The translations under genes and the position numbers were made by a program. Source: Maribacter thermophilus (GTDB lineage: Bacteria > Bacteroidota > Bacteroidia > Flavobacteriales > Flavobacteriaceae). Taken from it: a stretch of DNA of 64,000 nucleotides. The first letter of the stretch is position 1. Each line of letters starts with the position of its first letter. Below, piece by piece: positions 9,344 through 18,242 of this stretch. The stretch lies in contig NZ_LDAS01000001.1 of NCBI RefSeq assembly GCF_001020565.1, positions 2,876,520-2,940,519 of the forward strand, given 5' to 3'. The notes under the pieces were generated by a model, which saw only the letters and a program-made list of their open reading frames with translations, did not search any database and was not told where the DNA came from.

Positions 9344-9458
9344 CTTCATTAGTACGTTTTTATTGCATATCCTAACATTATTATAACGTATAATATAATA
9401 GAAGTTATCTATATAAAAAATATTGCCATTATAGAATACTCGATATAAATATCCTATT

Positions 9459-9466
9459 TACTTTTG
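9459..9466 (+). promoter_or_regulatory. Probable -7 element of thiL, nearly touching the start codon
   Basis: TACTTTTG matches TANNTTTG perfectly and ends four bases before the thiL ATG (9471). If used, the transcript would begin at or within a few bases of the start codon, giving a leaderless mRNA. The matching TTG is not evident at 17-23 bases upstream. Confidence 0.45.
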
Positions 9467-9470
9467 CAAC

Positions 9471-10520
9471 ATGTTAGAGGACAAGAATAACGAAAAAACT
9501 TCATTAGAAAAATTAGGTGAATTTGGTCTTATAGATCATTTGACCAAATATTTTACCATTAACCACAAATCTACCATCAAGGGTGTTGGTGACGATGCCG
9601 CCGTGCTGGATTTCAAGAACAAGAAAACAGTTCTTTCCACAGATTTGTTAATAGAGGGCATTCACTTTGATCTAAGCTATATGCCCCTTAAACATTTAGG
9701 GTACAAGGCCGTTATGGTCAATATTTCAGATGTGTATGCCATGAATGCGAAGGCAACCCAGATTACCGTTTCCATTGCCGTATCTAACCGGTTTCCTTTA
9801 GAGGCCATTGAGGAACTGTATGCAGGAATTGCATTGGCTTGCAAAACCTATAATGTAGATATGATCGGTGGCGATACCACTTCTTCCAATAAGGGAATGC
9901 TCATAAGCGTTACCGCCCTCGGAGAGGCCGAAGAAAAAGATATCACTTATAGATCTGGAGCCAAACCAAATGATCTTTTGGTCGTAACCGGCGATTTAGG
10001 AGGTGCTTATATGGGACTGCAAGTACTTGAACGGGAAAAAGAGGTTTTTAAGGTAAACCCCAACAACCAGCCAGATTTGGAACCCTATTCATATATCGTG
10101 GAACGTCAACTGAAACCGGAAGCACGAAAAGATATGGTCGAATTGCTTCGCAAACTGGATGTAAAACCAACATCTATGATAGATATAAGTGATGGTCTGT
10201 CTTCCGAAATTTTACATCTGTGCAAAAACAGTAAGGTGGGTTGCCATTTGTATGAAAACAAGATTCCGTTGGACCCCACGGTAATTAACAGTTGCGAGGA
10301 ATTTAAAATGGACAGTACCACGGTGGCCTTGAGCGGCGGGGAAGATTACGAATTATTGTTTACAATAGACCAGGCAGACTTTCCGAAAATAAAGGGCAAT
10401 CCCAATTTAACGGTAATAGGGCATATGACCGATGCGGAAGGCGGTGCAAATTTGGTGACCCGTGCAGATACCTTAATTCCATTGACGGCGCAAGGCTGGA
10501 ATTCTTTTCAAGGTTCTTAG
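9471..10520 (+). CDS. thiL: Thiamine-monophosphate kinase
   Basis: A 349-residue AIR-synthase/PurM-like ATP-dependent kinase converting thiamine phosphate to thiamine pyrophosphate. Diagnostic motifs are GVGDDAAVL (residues 38-46, with metal-binding D41 and D42), STDLLIEGIHFD, VNISDVYAMNA, and IGGDTTSS. No other thiamine genes are nearby. It is divergent from the suf operon across a 165-base gap. Confidence 0.95.
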   Translation: MLEDKNNEKTSLEKLGEFGLIDHLTKYFTINHKSTIKGVGDDAAVLDFKNKKTVLSTDLLIEGIHFDLSYMPLKHLGYKAVMVNISDVYAMNAKATQITVSIAVSNRFPLEAIEELYAGIALACKTYNVDMIGGDTTSSNKGMLISVTALGEAEEKDITYRSGAKPNDLLVVTGDLGGAYMGLQVLEREKEVFKVNPNNQPDLEPYSYIVERQLKPEARKDMVELLRKLDVKPTSMIDISDGLSSEILHLCKNSKVGCHLYENKIPLDPTVINSCEEFKMDSTTVALSGGEDYELLFTIDQADFPKIKGNPNLTVIGHMTDAEGGANLVTRADTLIPLTAQGWNSFQGS

Positions 10521-10560
10521 CTTAAAGAAAAAATCCTGAAAACATAGGGCGATCCAAATC

Positions 10561-10674
10561 TTATCCGTTGTGGGGCATACGACAGTTAAGAAGAAAGGTG
10601 CTTACTAAATTTCCAGGAATACGTTGGTTGTTACGAATCATATCTATGACCGAAACCAGTAGTTCTCTTGTTTG
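10561..10674 (-). other. In-frame open stretch after the stop of the 70-residue gene
   Basis: Directly after the two in-frame stops (TAA GCC TAA) of the small gene at 10681, the same frame stays open for 37 codons, ending at 10561. An internal ATG (10641) would give 26 residues starting MIRNNQRIPG. It may be a separate micro-ORF, the remnant of a longer protein, or chance. Confidence 0.2.
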
Positions 10675-10680
10675 TTAGGC

Positions 10681-10893
10681 TTAAGCTACTTGGTGGTTAT
10701 GTCTATTTTGATAGATACGTTCCAAGGTCTTGTTGATATCTTGGAGTTCTGGGGTAAGAATAGACAGGTTACCAGTTACATCTGTGGTAACTTCCTTGTT
10801 GCAATGAATACACTTGTACTCCTTAATATGAGAAGTTACTTTTTTTGAAACTGCGTAGTGGTGGCCGAAAATGTTACAGAATAGTTTTTTCAT
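10681..10893 (-). CDS. Small Cys/His protein, hypothetical
   Basis: A 70-residue protein opening MKKLFCNIFGHHYAVSKKVT and containing a CIHCNKE knuckle, so C6, H11/H12 and the CxxC pair could form a small zinc ribbon. Similar short proteins are frequent in Flavobacteriaceae, and the start resembles the DUF1660 type, but no function is known. It stands alone, divergent from brnQ. A TTGCA-N5-TGCAA repeat lies just upstream. Confidence 0.7.
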   Translation of the reverse strand: MKKLFCNIFGHHYAVSKKVTSHIKEYKCIHCNKEVTTDVTGNLSILTPELQDINKTLERIYQNRHNHQVA

Positions 10894-10911
10894 ACTGTAG
10901 GTTTTTTAAAG

Positions 10912-10926
10912 TTGCATTTGGTGCAA
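10912..10926. promoter_or_regulatory. Short inverted repeat upstream of the 70-residue gene
   Basis: TTGCATTTGGTGCAA has five-base arms around a five-base centre and lies 19 bases upstream of the small gene's start. It could be an operator; the short arms make chance possible. Confidence 0.25.
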
Positions 10927-11153
10927 TTTGGGAAATGGTTAAATGCCTGATTATTAATTTATTTATCCTGTGCCGATACAATAAATCAGCGTGTTTGTAA
11001 AATTTTACGTTAAACTATATTTTTTTAATCACCTGAACTATAATTTGTTGTGATGTGATCTATTCTTGTGGTCAACTTTTCATTTTTATAGGTTTCTTTT
11101 TTTAGAAACACAGTTTCAGCATTTTAATCTATCTTTCGACCATATTTAAAACC

Positions 11154-12440
11154 ATGAGCAATACCAAAGAAACACTGGTAACGGCTTTTGCCCTATTTTC
11201 CCTATTTTTTGGAGCCGGAAATTTGATCTTGCCCCCACAGTTAGGCTTTAAATCGGGAGGATTTTGGTGGCTGGTAACCATCGGGTTTTGTATCTCGGCG
11301 GTATTGATCCCTATTTTGGGCATTATGGCCCATGCCAAATTACAAGGGACTATCTTTGACTTTGGCAAAAAGGTATCTTCTTCGTTTGGTTTGGCATATG
11401 CCATCATTATATATGCCGTATCTATAAGTTTACCGTCTCCAAGAACCGCATCGGTAACCCATGAAATGGCTATTGCCCCTTATTTTGACATTCCTTCATG
11501 GATTACCAGTATTGTCTATTTTCTACTGGTATTCATTTTTGTAATGAACCGTTCCAAAATTTTGAACCTCATCGGAAAACTATTGACTCCTGGCATTATA
11601 TTGATTTTAATTGGCCTGATAGGCATTATTACCTTTACGGTTCATTTTAGTTTTCCCGGCACCGAATTCACCAATCCTTTTACCGATGGTCTCTTGGAAG
11701 GATATCAAACATTTGATGCCATTGGAGCGGTCGTTGTTGGTGGGGTCATTATAGTATCTATTAATATAAAGCACAAAGAGAAAGCTTATCTATACAAAAG
11801 AAATCTGATCAGAAAGGCTGGTTGGCTTGCCGGACTTGCCCTGTTCGCCATATATATGGGACTTATTCTTTCGGGTTCTTTGGTGCATGATTCCTTTGAT
11901 GCTTCCATTTCCAGAACTTCTCTTTTATCGGGTATGGCCACCATGGCCCTCGGAAACGTAGGAAACCTATTTTTAAGCATACTCGTGGCATTGGCCTGTT
12001 TTACGACGGCCGTAGGTATCGTTGCCGGAACCTCCGATTTTATAAAATCGCGCTTCAACGATTCTAAGCTTGCCTATCTAATTACCGCCATCATCGGCTG
12101 TGTTCTCGGAGTCGTCATTGGTCAGTTTAACGTCGCCTATATAATTAAGGTAGCCTTGCCCGCGCTCATGTTCATTTACCCGATTACCATAATTCTTATT
12201 CTATTGAACATAACTCCGGACAAATATGCCTCCTCCATAATCTTTAAAGCGGTCACCATTACCACCATAATTTTTAGTATCCCCGATTTTTTAGAAAGTA
12301 TAGGCGCCATTGCTCCCTCAGAAGAAATGTTTTCTTGGATTCCTTTACAACAATACAGTTTAGGTTGGTTACTACCAGCTTTGGCGGTATTTGCTATTTT
12401 TAACCTCCTATTCACCCCACAAAAGGGCTCCATTTCTTAA
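11154..12440 (+). CDS. brnQ: Branched-chain amino acid transporter BrnQ (LIVCS family)
   Basis: A 428-residue integral membrane protein with about 12 helices, of the LIVCS family of sodium-coupled Leu/Ile/Val symporters. The opening (TAFALFSLFFGAGNLILPPQLG) is the family signature. It is a single gene; a TATCTTTC -7-like element lies about 20 bases before the start. Between its stop and the next leftward genes no convincing terminator was seen. Confidence 0.93.
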   Translation: MSNTKETLVTAFALFSLFFGAGNLILPPQLGFKSGGFWWLVTIGFCISAVLIPILGIMAHAKLQGTIFDFGKKVSSSFGLAYAIIIYAVSISLPSPRTASVTHEMAIAPYFDIPSWITSIVYFLLVFIFVMNRSKILNLIGKLLTPGIILILIGLIGIITFTVHFSFPGTEFTNPFTDGLLEGYQTFDAIGAVVVGGVIIVSINIKHKEKAYLYKRNLIRKAGWLAGLALFAIYMGLILSGSLVHDSFDASISRTSLLSGMATMALGNVGNLFLSILVALACFTTAVGIVAGTSDFIKSRFNDSKLAYLITAIIGCVLGVVIGQFNVAYIIKVALPALMFIYPITIILILLNITPDKYASSIIFKAVTITTIIFSIPDFLESIGAIAPSEEMFSWIPLQQYSLGWLLPALAVFAIFNLLFTPQKGSIS

Positions 12441-12517
12441 AAACATCCTTACTTTAAACAGCAAAAAAGAAATAGGCAATTTTTCGATAAAAGAGTAACC
12501 AAGTAACCCAACCTTAG

Positions 12518-12691
12518 TTAGTCTTGGGCACGTTTTTTTGAATAGTAGTAAAAAGCATAGGCTACCAAGACCAAGACCACAAATGGAAGATAAGTACCGA
12601 TGACCACCCCGATTTCATAGGCGCTGTCAGGAGCCTCCTCTATCTTCTTTTCGATATCCGCCACATCTTGTAACAATAGGAACATACGCAT
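12518..12691 (-). CDS. 57-residue single-pass membrane protein
   Basis: A short gene, three bases after the exonuclease III stop on the same strand. It encodes a charged N-terminal part (DVADIEKKIEEAPDSAYEIG) and one helix (VVIGTYLPFVVLVLVAYAFY) with a basic tail YSKKRAQD. The amphipathic/hydrophobic pattern and tight spacing favour a real gene. The start is ATG at 12691, with a second in-frame ATG at 12685. The family is not recognised. Confidence 0.65.
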   Translation of the reverse strand: MRMFLLLQDVADIEKKIEEAPDSAYEIGVVIGTYLPFVVLVLVAYAFYYYSKKRAQD

Positions 12692-12694
12692 ACC

Positions 12695-13465
12695 TTAAAA
12701 CGTTATTTCAAGACTGATGGGACAATGGTCGCTGCCCATTACATGATCATGTATTTGAGCGGACTTTACCTTAGGCCAAATAGACTCACTGACCAAAAAA
12801 TAATCGATACGCCAACCTACGTTACGCCCTCGGGCACCTCCGCGCATACTCCAGAAAGTATACTTGTCAAAGGTGGTCGGGTGCAAGGTTCTAAAACTAT
12901 CCACTAGGTTCAGCTCTTTTAACAAGGCGTCGAATCCGTCTATTTCTACCTGTGTAAAGCCAGAGGTTTTATTGTAGTTGGATTTAGGGTTGGCCAAGTC
13001 GTTTTCCGTATGGGCTACATTAAAATCGCCCGTAATAATCAACGGCTTACTTTGTGACAGTTCTTTAAGATAGGCGGTAAAATCTTTGTCCCAAACCGCT
13101 CGGTAATCCAATCGCTTGAGTCCACTTCCACTATTGGGCACATACACATTTACCAAATGGAAATCTTTGTACTCCGCATGGGTAATGCGCCCCTCAGCGT
13201 CGTGTTCCTCTTTTCCCATATCTACGGTAAATGACAACGGCTTTTCTTTAGAAAGAATCGCCGTACCGGAATACCCTTTCTTTTCGGCACTATTACAAAA
13301 TAGTTCGTAATCGGAGATTTCTGCCAAAGCCTCTTTTACCTGGTCATCTTGGGCCTTGGTTTCTTGAACACAAAAAATATCCGCATCGAAATCCGATACA
13401 ACTTCACTAAACCCTTTTTTGACCGAGGCTCTTATTCCATTAACGTTCCATGATACTAATTTCAT
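12695..13465 (-). CDS. xth: Exodeoxyribonuclease III / AP endonuclease
   Basis: A 256-residue endonuclease/exonuclease/phosphatase-fold enzyme that cuts DNA at abasic sites and degrades 3' ends in base excision repair. Motifs: WNVNGIRA (6-13), CVQETKAQ with metal ligand E35, NVYVPNSGSG, TGDFNVAHTENDL, and the C-terminal GSDHCPI with the catalytic His. It follows the aminopeptidase P gene by eight bases and probably shares its transcript. Confidence 0.95.
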   Translation of the reverse strand: MKLVSWNVNGIRASVKKGFSEVVSDFDADIFCVQETKAQDDQVKEALAEISDYELFCNSAEKKGYSGTAILSKEKPLSFTVDMGKEEHDAEGRITHAEYKDFHLVNVYVPNSGSGLKRLDYRAVWDKDFTAYLKELSQSKPLIITGDFNVAHTENDLANPKSNYNKTSGFTQVEIDGFDALLKELNLVDSFRTLHPTTFDKYTFWSMRGGARGRNVGWRIDYFLVSESIWPKVKSAQIHDHVMGSDHCPISLEITF

Positions 13466-13473
13466 AATGCCAA

Positions 13474-14766
13474 TTATTGGTTCATCAATTCTTCTATCTC
13501 CTCTACCTCGATAGGTATATTCTTCATCAGGTTAAAAGGTTCGCCTTGTTCTTGGATAACAACGTCGTCCTCTAAACGAATTCCCATATTTTCATCAGGA
13601 ATGTAGATGCCCGGCTCCACGGTAAAGACCATGTTCGCTTTCATAGGCGTCTTTAACTCGCCGTAATCATGGGTGTTTAACCCGATATGATGGCTGGTGC
13701 CGTGCATAAAGTATTTTTTATAGGCGGGCCAATCCGGATTTTCATTTTGCACATCGGCCTTGTCCAATAGTCCCAAGCCCAACAATTCAGACGTCATCAA
13801 TTTACCACATTCTTTATGGTACTCGGCCCAGATAGTACCAGGCACCAACATTTTCGTCGCCTCGTTCTTAACGCGTAAAACCGCATTATAGACCTCTTTT
13901 TGTCTCTTGGTGAACTTTCCGTTTACAGGGATGGTACGGGTAAGATCACTGGAATAGTTGGCATACTCCGCCGCAACATCCATTAATATAAGCTCACCGC
14001 TCTTACACTGCTGGTTGTTTTCTACATAATGTAGTACATTGGCGTTGTTGCCAGACGCTATAATAGGCTGATAAGCAAACCCTTTTGACCGATTGCGCAC
14101 AAACTCATGTAACAACTCTGCCTCTATTTCGTACTCCCAAACCCCGGGTTTTACGAAACCTAACAACCTACGAAATCCTTTTTCGGTAATATTGCAGGCC
14201 GTTTGCATAAGTGCCAACTCTTCAGATTCTTTTACCCCTCTTATTTCTTGAAGAATAGGATTACTTTTTGCTACTTGGTGAGCAGGGTATTCTTGTTTGC
14301 ACTTTTGAATAAAGCGATCCTCGCGGGTCTGCGTCTCTACCGCTTGCCTGTAATGCTCATTGGTATTTAAATATATAGTTTCGGCCTCGGTCATTAAATC
14401 AAAAAAGACCTTGTCGAAATCTTGCAGCCAATAAATCGTTTCTATACCCGAAATCTCGGTCGCTCTTTCTTTGGTCAGCTTTTCACCTTCCCAAATGGCA
14501 ATATGCTCATTTGTTTCACGAACAAATAAAATTTCACGGTGCTTTTTGTCCATCGCGTCCGGAAACAACAATAATATAGTTTCTTCTTGATCGGCTCCCG
14601 AGAGGTAAAAAATATCTCTATGCTGCTCAAAAGGCAATGTACTATCGGCACTGATCGGATAAATGTCATTTGAATTGAAAACCGCAATACTTTTTGGCTT
14701 CATACGAGCCATAAATTTTTTACGGTTTTTTATAAAGAGCGTGTTCGGTATCTGTTCGTACTTCAT
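13474..14766 (-). CDS. pepP: Xaa-Pro aminopeptidase (aminopeptidase P)
   Basis: A 430-residue M24B metallopeptidase that releases N-terminal residues preceding proline. It has an N-terminal aminopeptidase P domain (1-~150) and a pita-bread catalytic domain. Metal ligands are visible in LMDVAAEYANYSSDLTRT (two Asp), GTSHHIGLNTHD (His), FTVEPGIYI (Glu) and IRLEDDV (Glu). It is cytoplasmic, with no signal peptide, and is the first gene of a leftward unit with xth and the 57-residue membrane protein. Confidence 0.94.
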   Translation of the reverse strand: MKYEQIPNTLFIKNRKKFMARMKPKSIAVFNSNDIYPISADSTLPFEQHRDIFYLSGADQEETILLLFPDAMDKKHREILFVRETNEHIAIWEGEKLTKERATEISGIETIYWLQDFDKVFFDLMTEAETIYLNTNEHYRQAVETQTREDRFIQKCKQEYPAHQVAKSNPILQEIRGVKESEELALMQTACNITEKGFRRLLGFVKPGVWEYEIEAELLHEFVRNRSKGFAYQPIIASGNNANVLHYVENNQQCKSGELILMDVAAEYANYSSDLTRTIPVNGKFTKRQKEVYNAVLRVKNEATKMLVPGTIWAEYHKECGKLMTSELLGLGLLDKADVQNENPDWPAYKKYFMHGTSHHIGLNTHDYGELKTPMKANMVFTVEPGIYIPDENMGIRLEDDVVIQEQGEPFNLMKNIPIEVEEIEELMNQ

Positions 14767-14941
14767 AAGTTTCTAATTTGACCATAAAATTACGGATTCC
14801 TTATAGTTTAAGCAGAAAAACACCATGATATTTATAGGATTATTGTGGTATTGTAATTACCTCTTCTACTTTCAATTTCTTATCTTGTGACAGTGTCAAT
14901 AAAAACAAAACCATACCTCAATTAATAATTAATCAAACAAC

Positions 14942-16393
14942 ATGAAAAAACTAAGCTCATTGTTTCTTTCCGCTCTATTCTTGACAGGATGTTCAGAAAC
15001 AAAAAAAGAAGAGACCCAAGCAGAATTATTTGCTCGTATCGACACAGAAATAAAACAAAACTCAAAAGGTTATAGCACCCTAAAAGAAGCTACGGAAACT
15101 ATTGGTCATCGCCTTACAGGTTCTGAAAACGGTGCAAAAGCAGAAGAATATACCTATAACAAATTTAAAGAATATGGGTTTGAAGATGTGGCCTACCAAA
15201 CTTTTGAGGTTGAAGCATGGTCTCGCGGTGAAGTTTCTTTAAAAATCAATGGTGCAGACGTAAAGGTAGTAACCTTGGGACACTCTCCCATAAAGGCCGA
15301 TGTTTCTGGCGAAATCGTGGATATGGGCAATGGTCTAGAAGCCGATTATACAGCAAATCCGGATGCTGTCAAAGGAAAAATTGCGCTAGTTTACATAAAT
15401 ATATTACCCAATAGCCCCGAAGGACTTACCAATCTTCACCGTAGTGAAAAAACAGCCCTGGCCATAAAATATGGTGCCATAGGCATTATCATCATTAACC
15501 AAGTGGACAATGGTGTGTTGTTAACAGGAACGGCCTCCGTTACAGGCGAATTGATACCAATACCTGCCGTTTGCATAGGCAAGGAAGATGGCATGGCATT
15601 AAAAGAAACCTTAAAAGAGAGTAAAGCGATCGCGGACATCCATATGACCAACAAAAGTGATATGATCAAGGCAAGAAACGTTATCGCTACATTACCTGGC
15701 CATGAAATTCCGCAAGAAGAGATTGTCTTAGGCGGACACTTAGATTCATGGGACCTTGCCACCGGTGCTATAGACAATGGTATTGGCTCCTTTGCCGTGT
15801 TGGATATCGCAAGAGCATTTAAAGCAAATAACCTACAACCTAAAAGAACGGTTAAGTTTGTCATGTTCATGGGGGAAGAACAAGGCTTATTGGGATCTAA
15901 ACATATGGTCGGGGAAGCTGTCGCGAACAATACGATAGACAACATTAAATACATGATGAACCTAGACATGTCGGGAAACCCCATAGGTATGAATGCGGGT
16001 GGAAAATTGGATAACGAGCAATTTTTTAAAGATTTAGGAGTCGCCATACAACAGCAAGACTCCATTTACCAAAACAAATTTTCGAACCGATCTGGTTTGC
16101 ATAGCGATCACCAACCGTTTATGTTAGAAGGTGTTCCCATTTTATCCGTTCATAGTAATTTAGACCGTTCTATCTATGGGTGCTACCACTCCGATTGTGA
16201 TGACTTTAATTTGGTAAACAAAGAACATATGACCAATACCGCAAGATTTGGTACCATGATGCTCTATGCCTTGGCAAATGCCGATACATTGCCCGCCACC
16301 AAGATGGACAGTGAAACGACCAAAAATTTTATGATCAAAAACAACTTGAAAGAAAAATTGATTATCGGAGGTGACTGGAAATGGGAAAAATAA
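14942..16393 (+). CDS. M28 family metallopeptidase lipoprotein with PA domain
   Basis: A 483-residue exported zinc aminopeptidase/carboxypeptidase Q-like enzyme. The leader ends in a lipobox with C17 (LTGCSET). Residues about 100-240 form a protease-associated insert. Zinc-site residues of M28 are present: H266 and D268 (GGHLDSWD), D278, E312/E313 (MGEEQGLLGS), D342 (NLDMSGNP) and H416 (CYHSD). Its last 13 bases overlap the next gene, a second M28-like enzyme, so the two are likely co-translated and probably degrade external peptides. Confidence 0.9.
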   Translation: MKKLSSLFLSALFLTGCSETKKEETQAELFARIDTEIKQNSKGYSTLKEATETIGHRLTGSENGAKAEEYTYNKFKEYGFEDVAYQTFEVEAWSRGEVSLKINGADVKVVTLGHSPIKADVSGEIVDMGNGLEADYTANPDAVKGKIALVYINILPNSPEGLTNLHRSEKTALAIKYGAIGIIIINQVDNGVLLTGTASVTGELIPIPAVCIGKEDGMALKETLKESKAIADIHMTNKSDMIKARNVIATLPGHEIPQEEIVLGGHLDSWDLATGAIDNGIGSFAVLDIARAFKANNLQPKRTVKFVMFMGEEQGLLGSKHMVGEAVANNTIDNIKYMMNLDMSGNPIGMNAGGKLDNEQFFKDLGVAIQQQDSIYQNKFSNRSGLHSDHQPFMLEGVPILSVHSNLDRSIYGCYHSDCDDFNLVNKEHMTNTARFGTMMLYALANADTLPATKMDSETTKNFMIKNNLKEKLIIGGDWKWEK

Positions 16394-18123
16394 CGATTAA
16401 CAAAACAAACAACGGCAAAAGAATTATCGCTCTTTTGCCGTTTTTTTTATTAGGGCTTATTGTTTCTTTCGCCCAAAAACCAGAAAAAACAAGTGATACG
16501 TACTTTAATTTGGTCCGGCCACAATTTAGTGGCGACCTTGCCTATAAAACCACCGAGTATGTTGCCCAATATTGGCGAGTTCCAGGCAACACAGGTTTTA
16601 ATAATAGTGTGTATTGGATAGCGGACGCGTTAGAAAATGCTGGTTATGTTCTAGAAACAAAAGCTACCCCTACAGACAGGTTAACCTATCGTATAGAAAA
16701 ACGCCCCATGGAAAAACCTACTTGGGAACCTGTTTCGGCCTCATTGCAAATTGTTGGTGAAAATACTCCCCTACTTGTTTCTGACAGTAACCGAAACATG
16801 ACCTACCTAAACTCTGTTTCAACCCCAAAGGCGGGAATCACAGCGGATATTGTATATCTGAAACCCGGAGAAGATGTTTCATCAATGCAGATAAAAGGTA
16901 AAGTCGTCTACGTAGAAGAGGGGTTTCGTAATTATTATAAAGAACTTGTAAGCAATGGTGCACTGGGCGTTATTACCTACGACAACCCTTCTTATCTTCA
17001 ACCGAAAAAAAACAAGACTTCTATTCAATTTAGGAGTTTGCCTTCGCAGACAAACACCAATTTTTGGGGCATCGCTCTTTCATACAAAGCCAAAGAAAAG
17101 TTAGATGAAGCCTTAAAAAAAGGCCCCACTAAGGTCCATGTAAATATTCAGACCAAAATTTATAATGCCGAGGAGCTTACCATAATAGCAAACATAAGAG
17201 GAGAGAAAAAACCTTCTGAAAGAATGGTGTTCAGTGCCCATATACAAGAACCTGGAGCCAACGATAATGCCAGTGGTGTAGGCGCGCAATTGGAGATGGC
17301 GGTCGTAGCCGCAAATTTGGCGAAAACAGCAAAAGTGGATTTCAACAGGACCCTAACATTTCTATGGGGCGATGAAATTTCTTCTACCCACAGGTACATT
17401 CAAGAGAACCAAGAGAGGGCCAAGGGCATAAAGTGGGGTATTAGTTTAGATATGGTAGGTGAAAACACGGCCCTAACAGGTGGTTCTTTCTTAATTGAAA
17501 AAATGCCCGACCCCAGTGCCATTTGGACCCGAGGCAACGACAAGCATTCTGAATGGGGCGGACAACCTTTGTCCTTAGAACAAATGAAACCCCACTACTT
17601 GAACGATTTTATTATTCTAAATTTTAAAAAGCAAGGAAAATACGCCCATTGGGAAGTGAACACCAACCCTTTTGAAGGCGGTAGTGACCATACCCCTTTT
17701 TTAAGAGCCAATATTCCCGGTCTTTTGTTATGGCACTTTACCGACCAGTTTTATCATACAGACAATGACCGCATAGACAAAGTTTCGCAAGAAACCCTAA
17801 AAAACGTAGGTACGGCCGCCTTGGCCAGTGCATTGCAATTGGTAAACGGAAATTCACAAACTGCACTCCATATTTTGAGCACAATGGAAAAAACAGCTAT
17901 GGCAAGGTTAAAGGAAGAGTTTGAGCTTAGTAAAAATGCCCTGAACAACAATTCAACTGTTGCTGTAGAACGTCAGATTTTGGAAGCTTGGGAAGACTGG
18001 TACTTAAATGCATTTGAAACATTAAAAGATTTAGGGGAAGATGTTACGCTATCACAAGAAATAGAAAATGCCCAACACAGACTTTCAGATTTCAACAAAC
18101 TTCAAATAAAAAGACTGAAGTAA
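16381..18123 (+). CDS. M28-like metallopeptidase, exported
   Basis: A 580-residue protein with a signal peptide (hydrophobic residues about 14-31, ending in FAQ). It has an N-terminal domain, a PA-like insert (about 150-260) and an M28 core: H287 (FSAHIQEPG), D295 (NDNASG), D331/E332 (WGDEISSTH, where Asp replaces the usual first Glu), D357 (SLDMVGEN) and H459 (FYHTDND). The set of ligands appears complete, so it is probably active. A C-terminal helical extension follows residue 470. The 13-base overlap with the upstream gene points to translational coupling. Confidence 0.83.
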   Translation: MGKITINKTNNGKRIIALLPFFLLGLIVSFAQKPEKTSDTYFNLVRPQFSGDLAYKTTEYVAQYWRVPGNTGFNNSVYWIADALENAGYVLETKATPTDRLTYRIEKRPMEKPTWEPVSASLQIVGENTPLLVSDSNRNMTYLNSVSTPKAGITADIVYLKPGEDVSSMQIKGKVVYVEEGFRNYYKELVSNGALGVITYDNPSYLQPKKNKTSIQFRSLPSQTNTNFWGIALSYKAKEKLDEALKKGPTKVHVNIQTKIYNAEELTIIANIRGEKKPSERMVFSAHIQEPGANDNASGVGAQLEMAVVAANLAKTAKVDFNRTLTFLWGDEISSTHRYIQENQERAKGIKWGISLDMVGENTALTGGSFLIEKMPDPSAIWTRGNDKHSEWGGQPLSLEQMKPHYLNDFIILNFKKQGKYAHWEVNTNPFEGGSDHTPFLRANIPGLLLWHFTDQFYHTDNDRIDKVSQETLKNVGTAALASALQLVNGNSQTALHILSTMEKTAMARLKEEFELSKNALNNNSTVAVERQILEAWEDWYLNAFETLKDLGEDVTLSQEIENAQHRLSDFNKLQIKRLK

Positions 18124-18183
18124 TCACAACATAGGAAGAGAGAGCTAAAGAGGTTTAAAGGTCGTTTTCAATATTCGACAAAA

Positions 18184-18215
18184 TTTGTCATCAGTAAAAG
18201 TAATCCCTAACTTTC
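18184..18215 (+). promoter_or_regulatory. Probable promoter of the BNR/sortilin-like gene
   Basis: TTTG (18184-18187), a 20-base spacer and TAACTTTC (18208-18215) match the flavobacterial pattern except for the final base. The start codon at 18243 follows 27 bases later. This suggests that the gene has its own promoter apart from the M28 pair. Confidence 0.45.
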
Positions 18216-18242
18216 GGAGGTATTATTTGAATATAACTTCGT

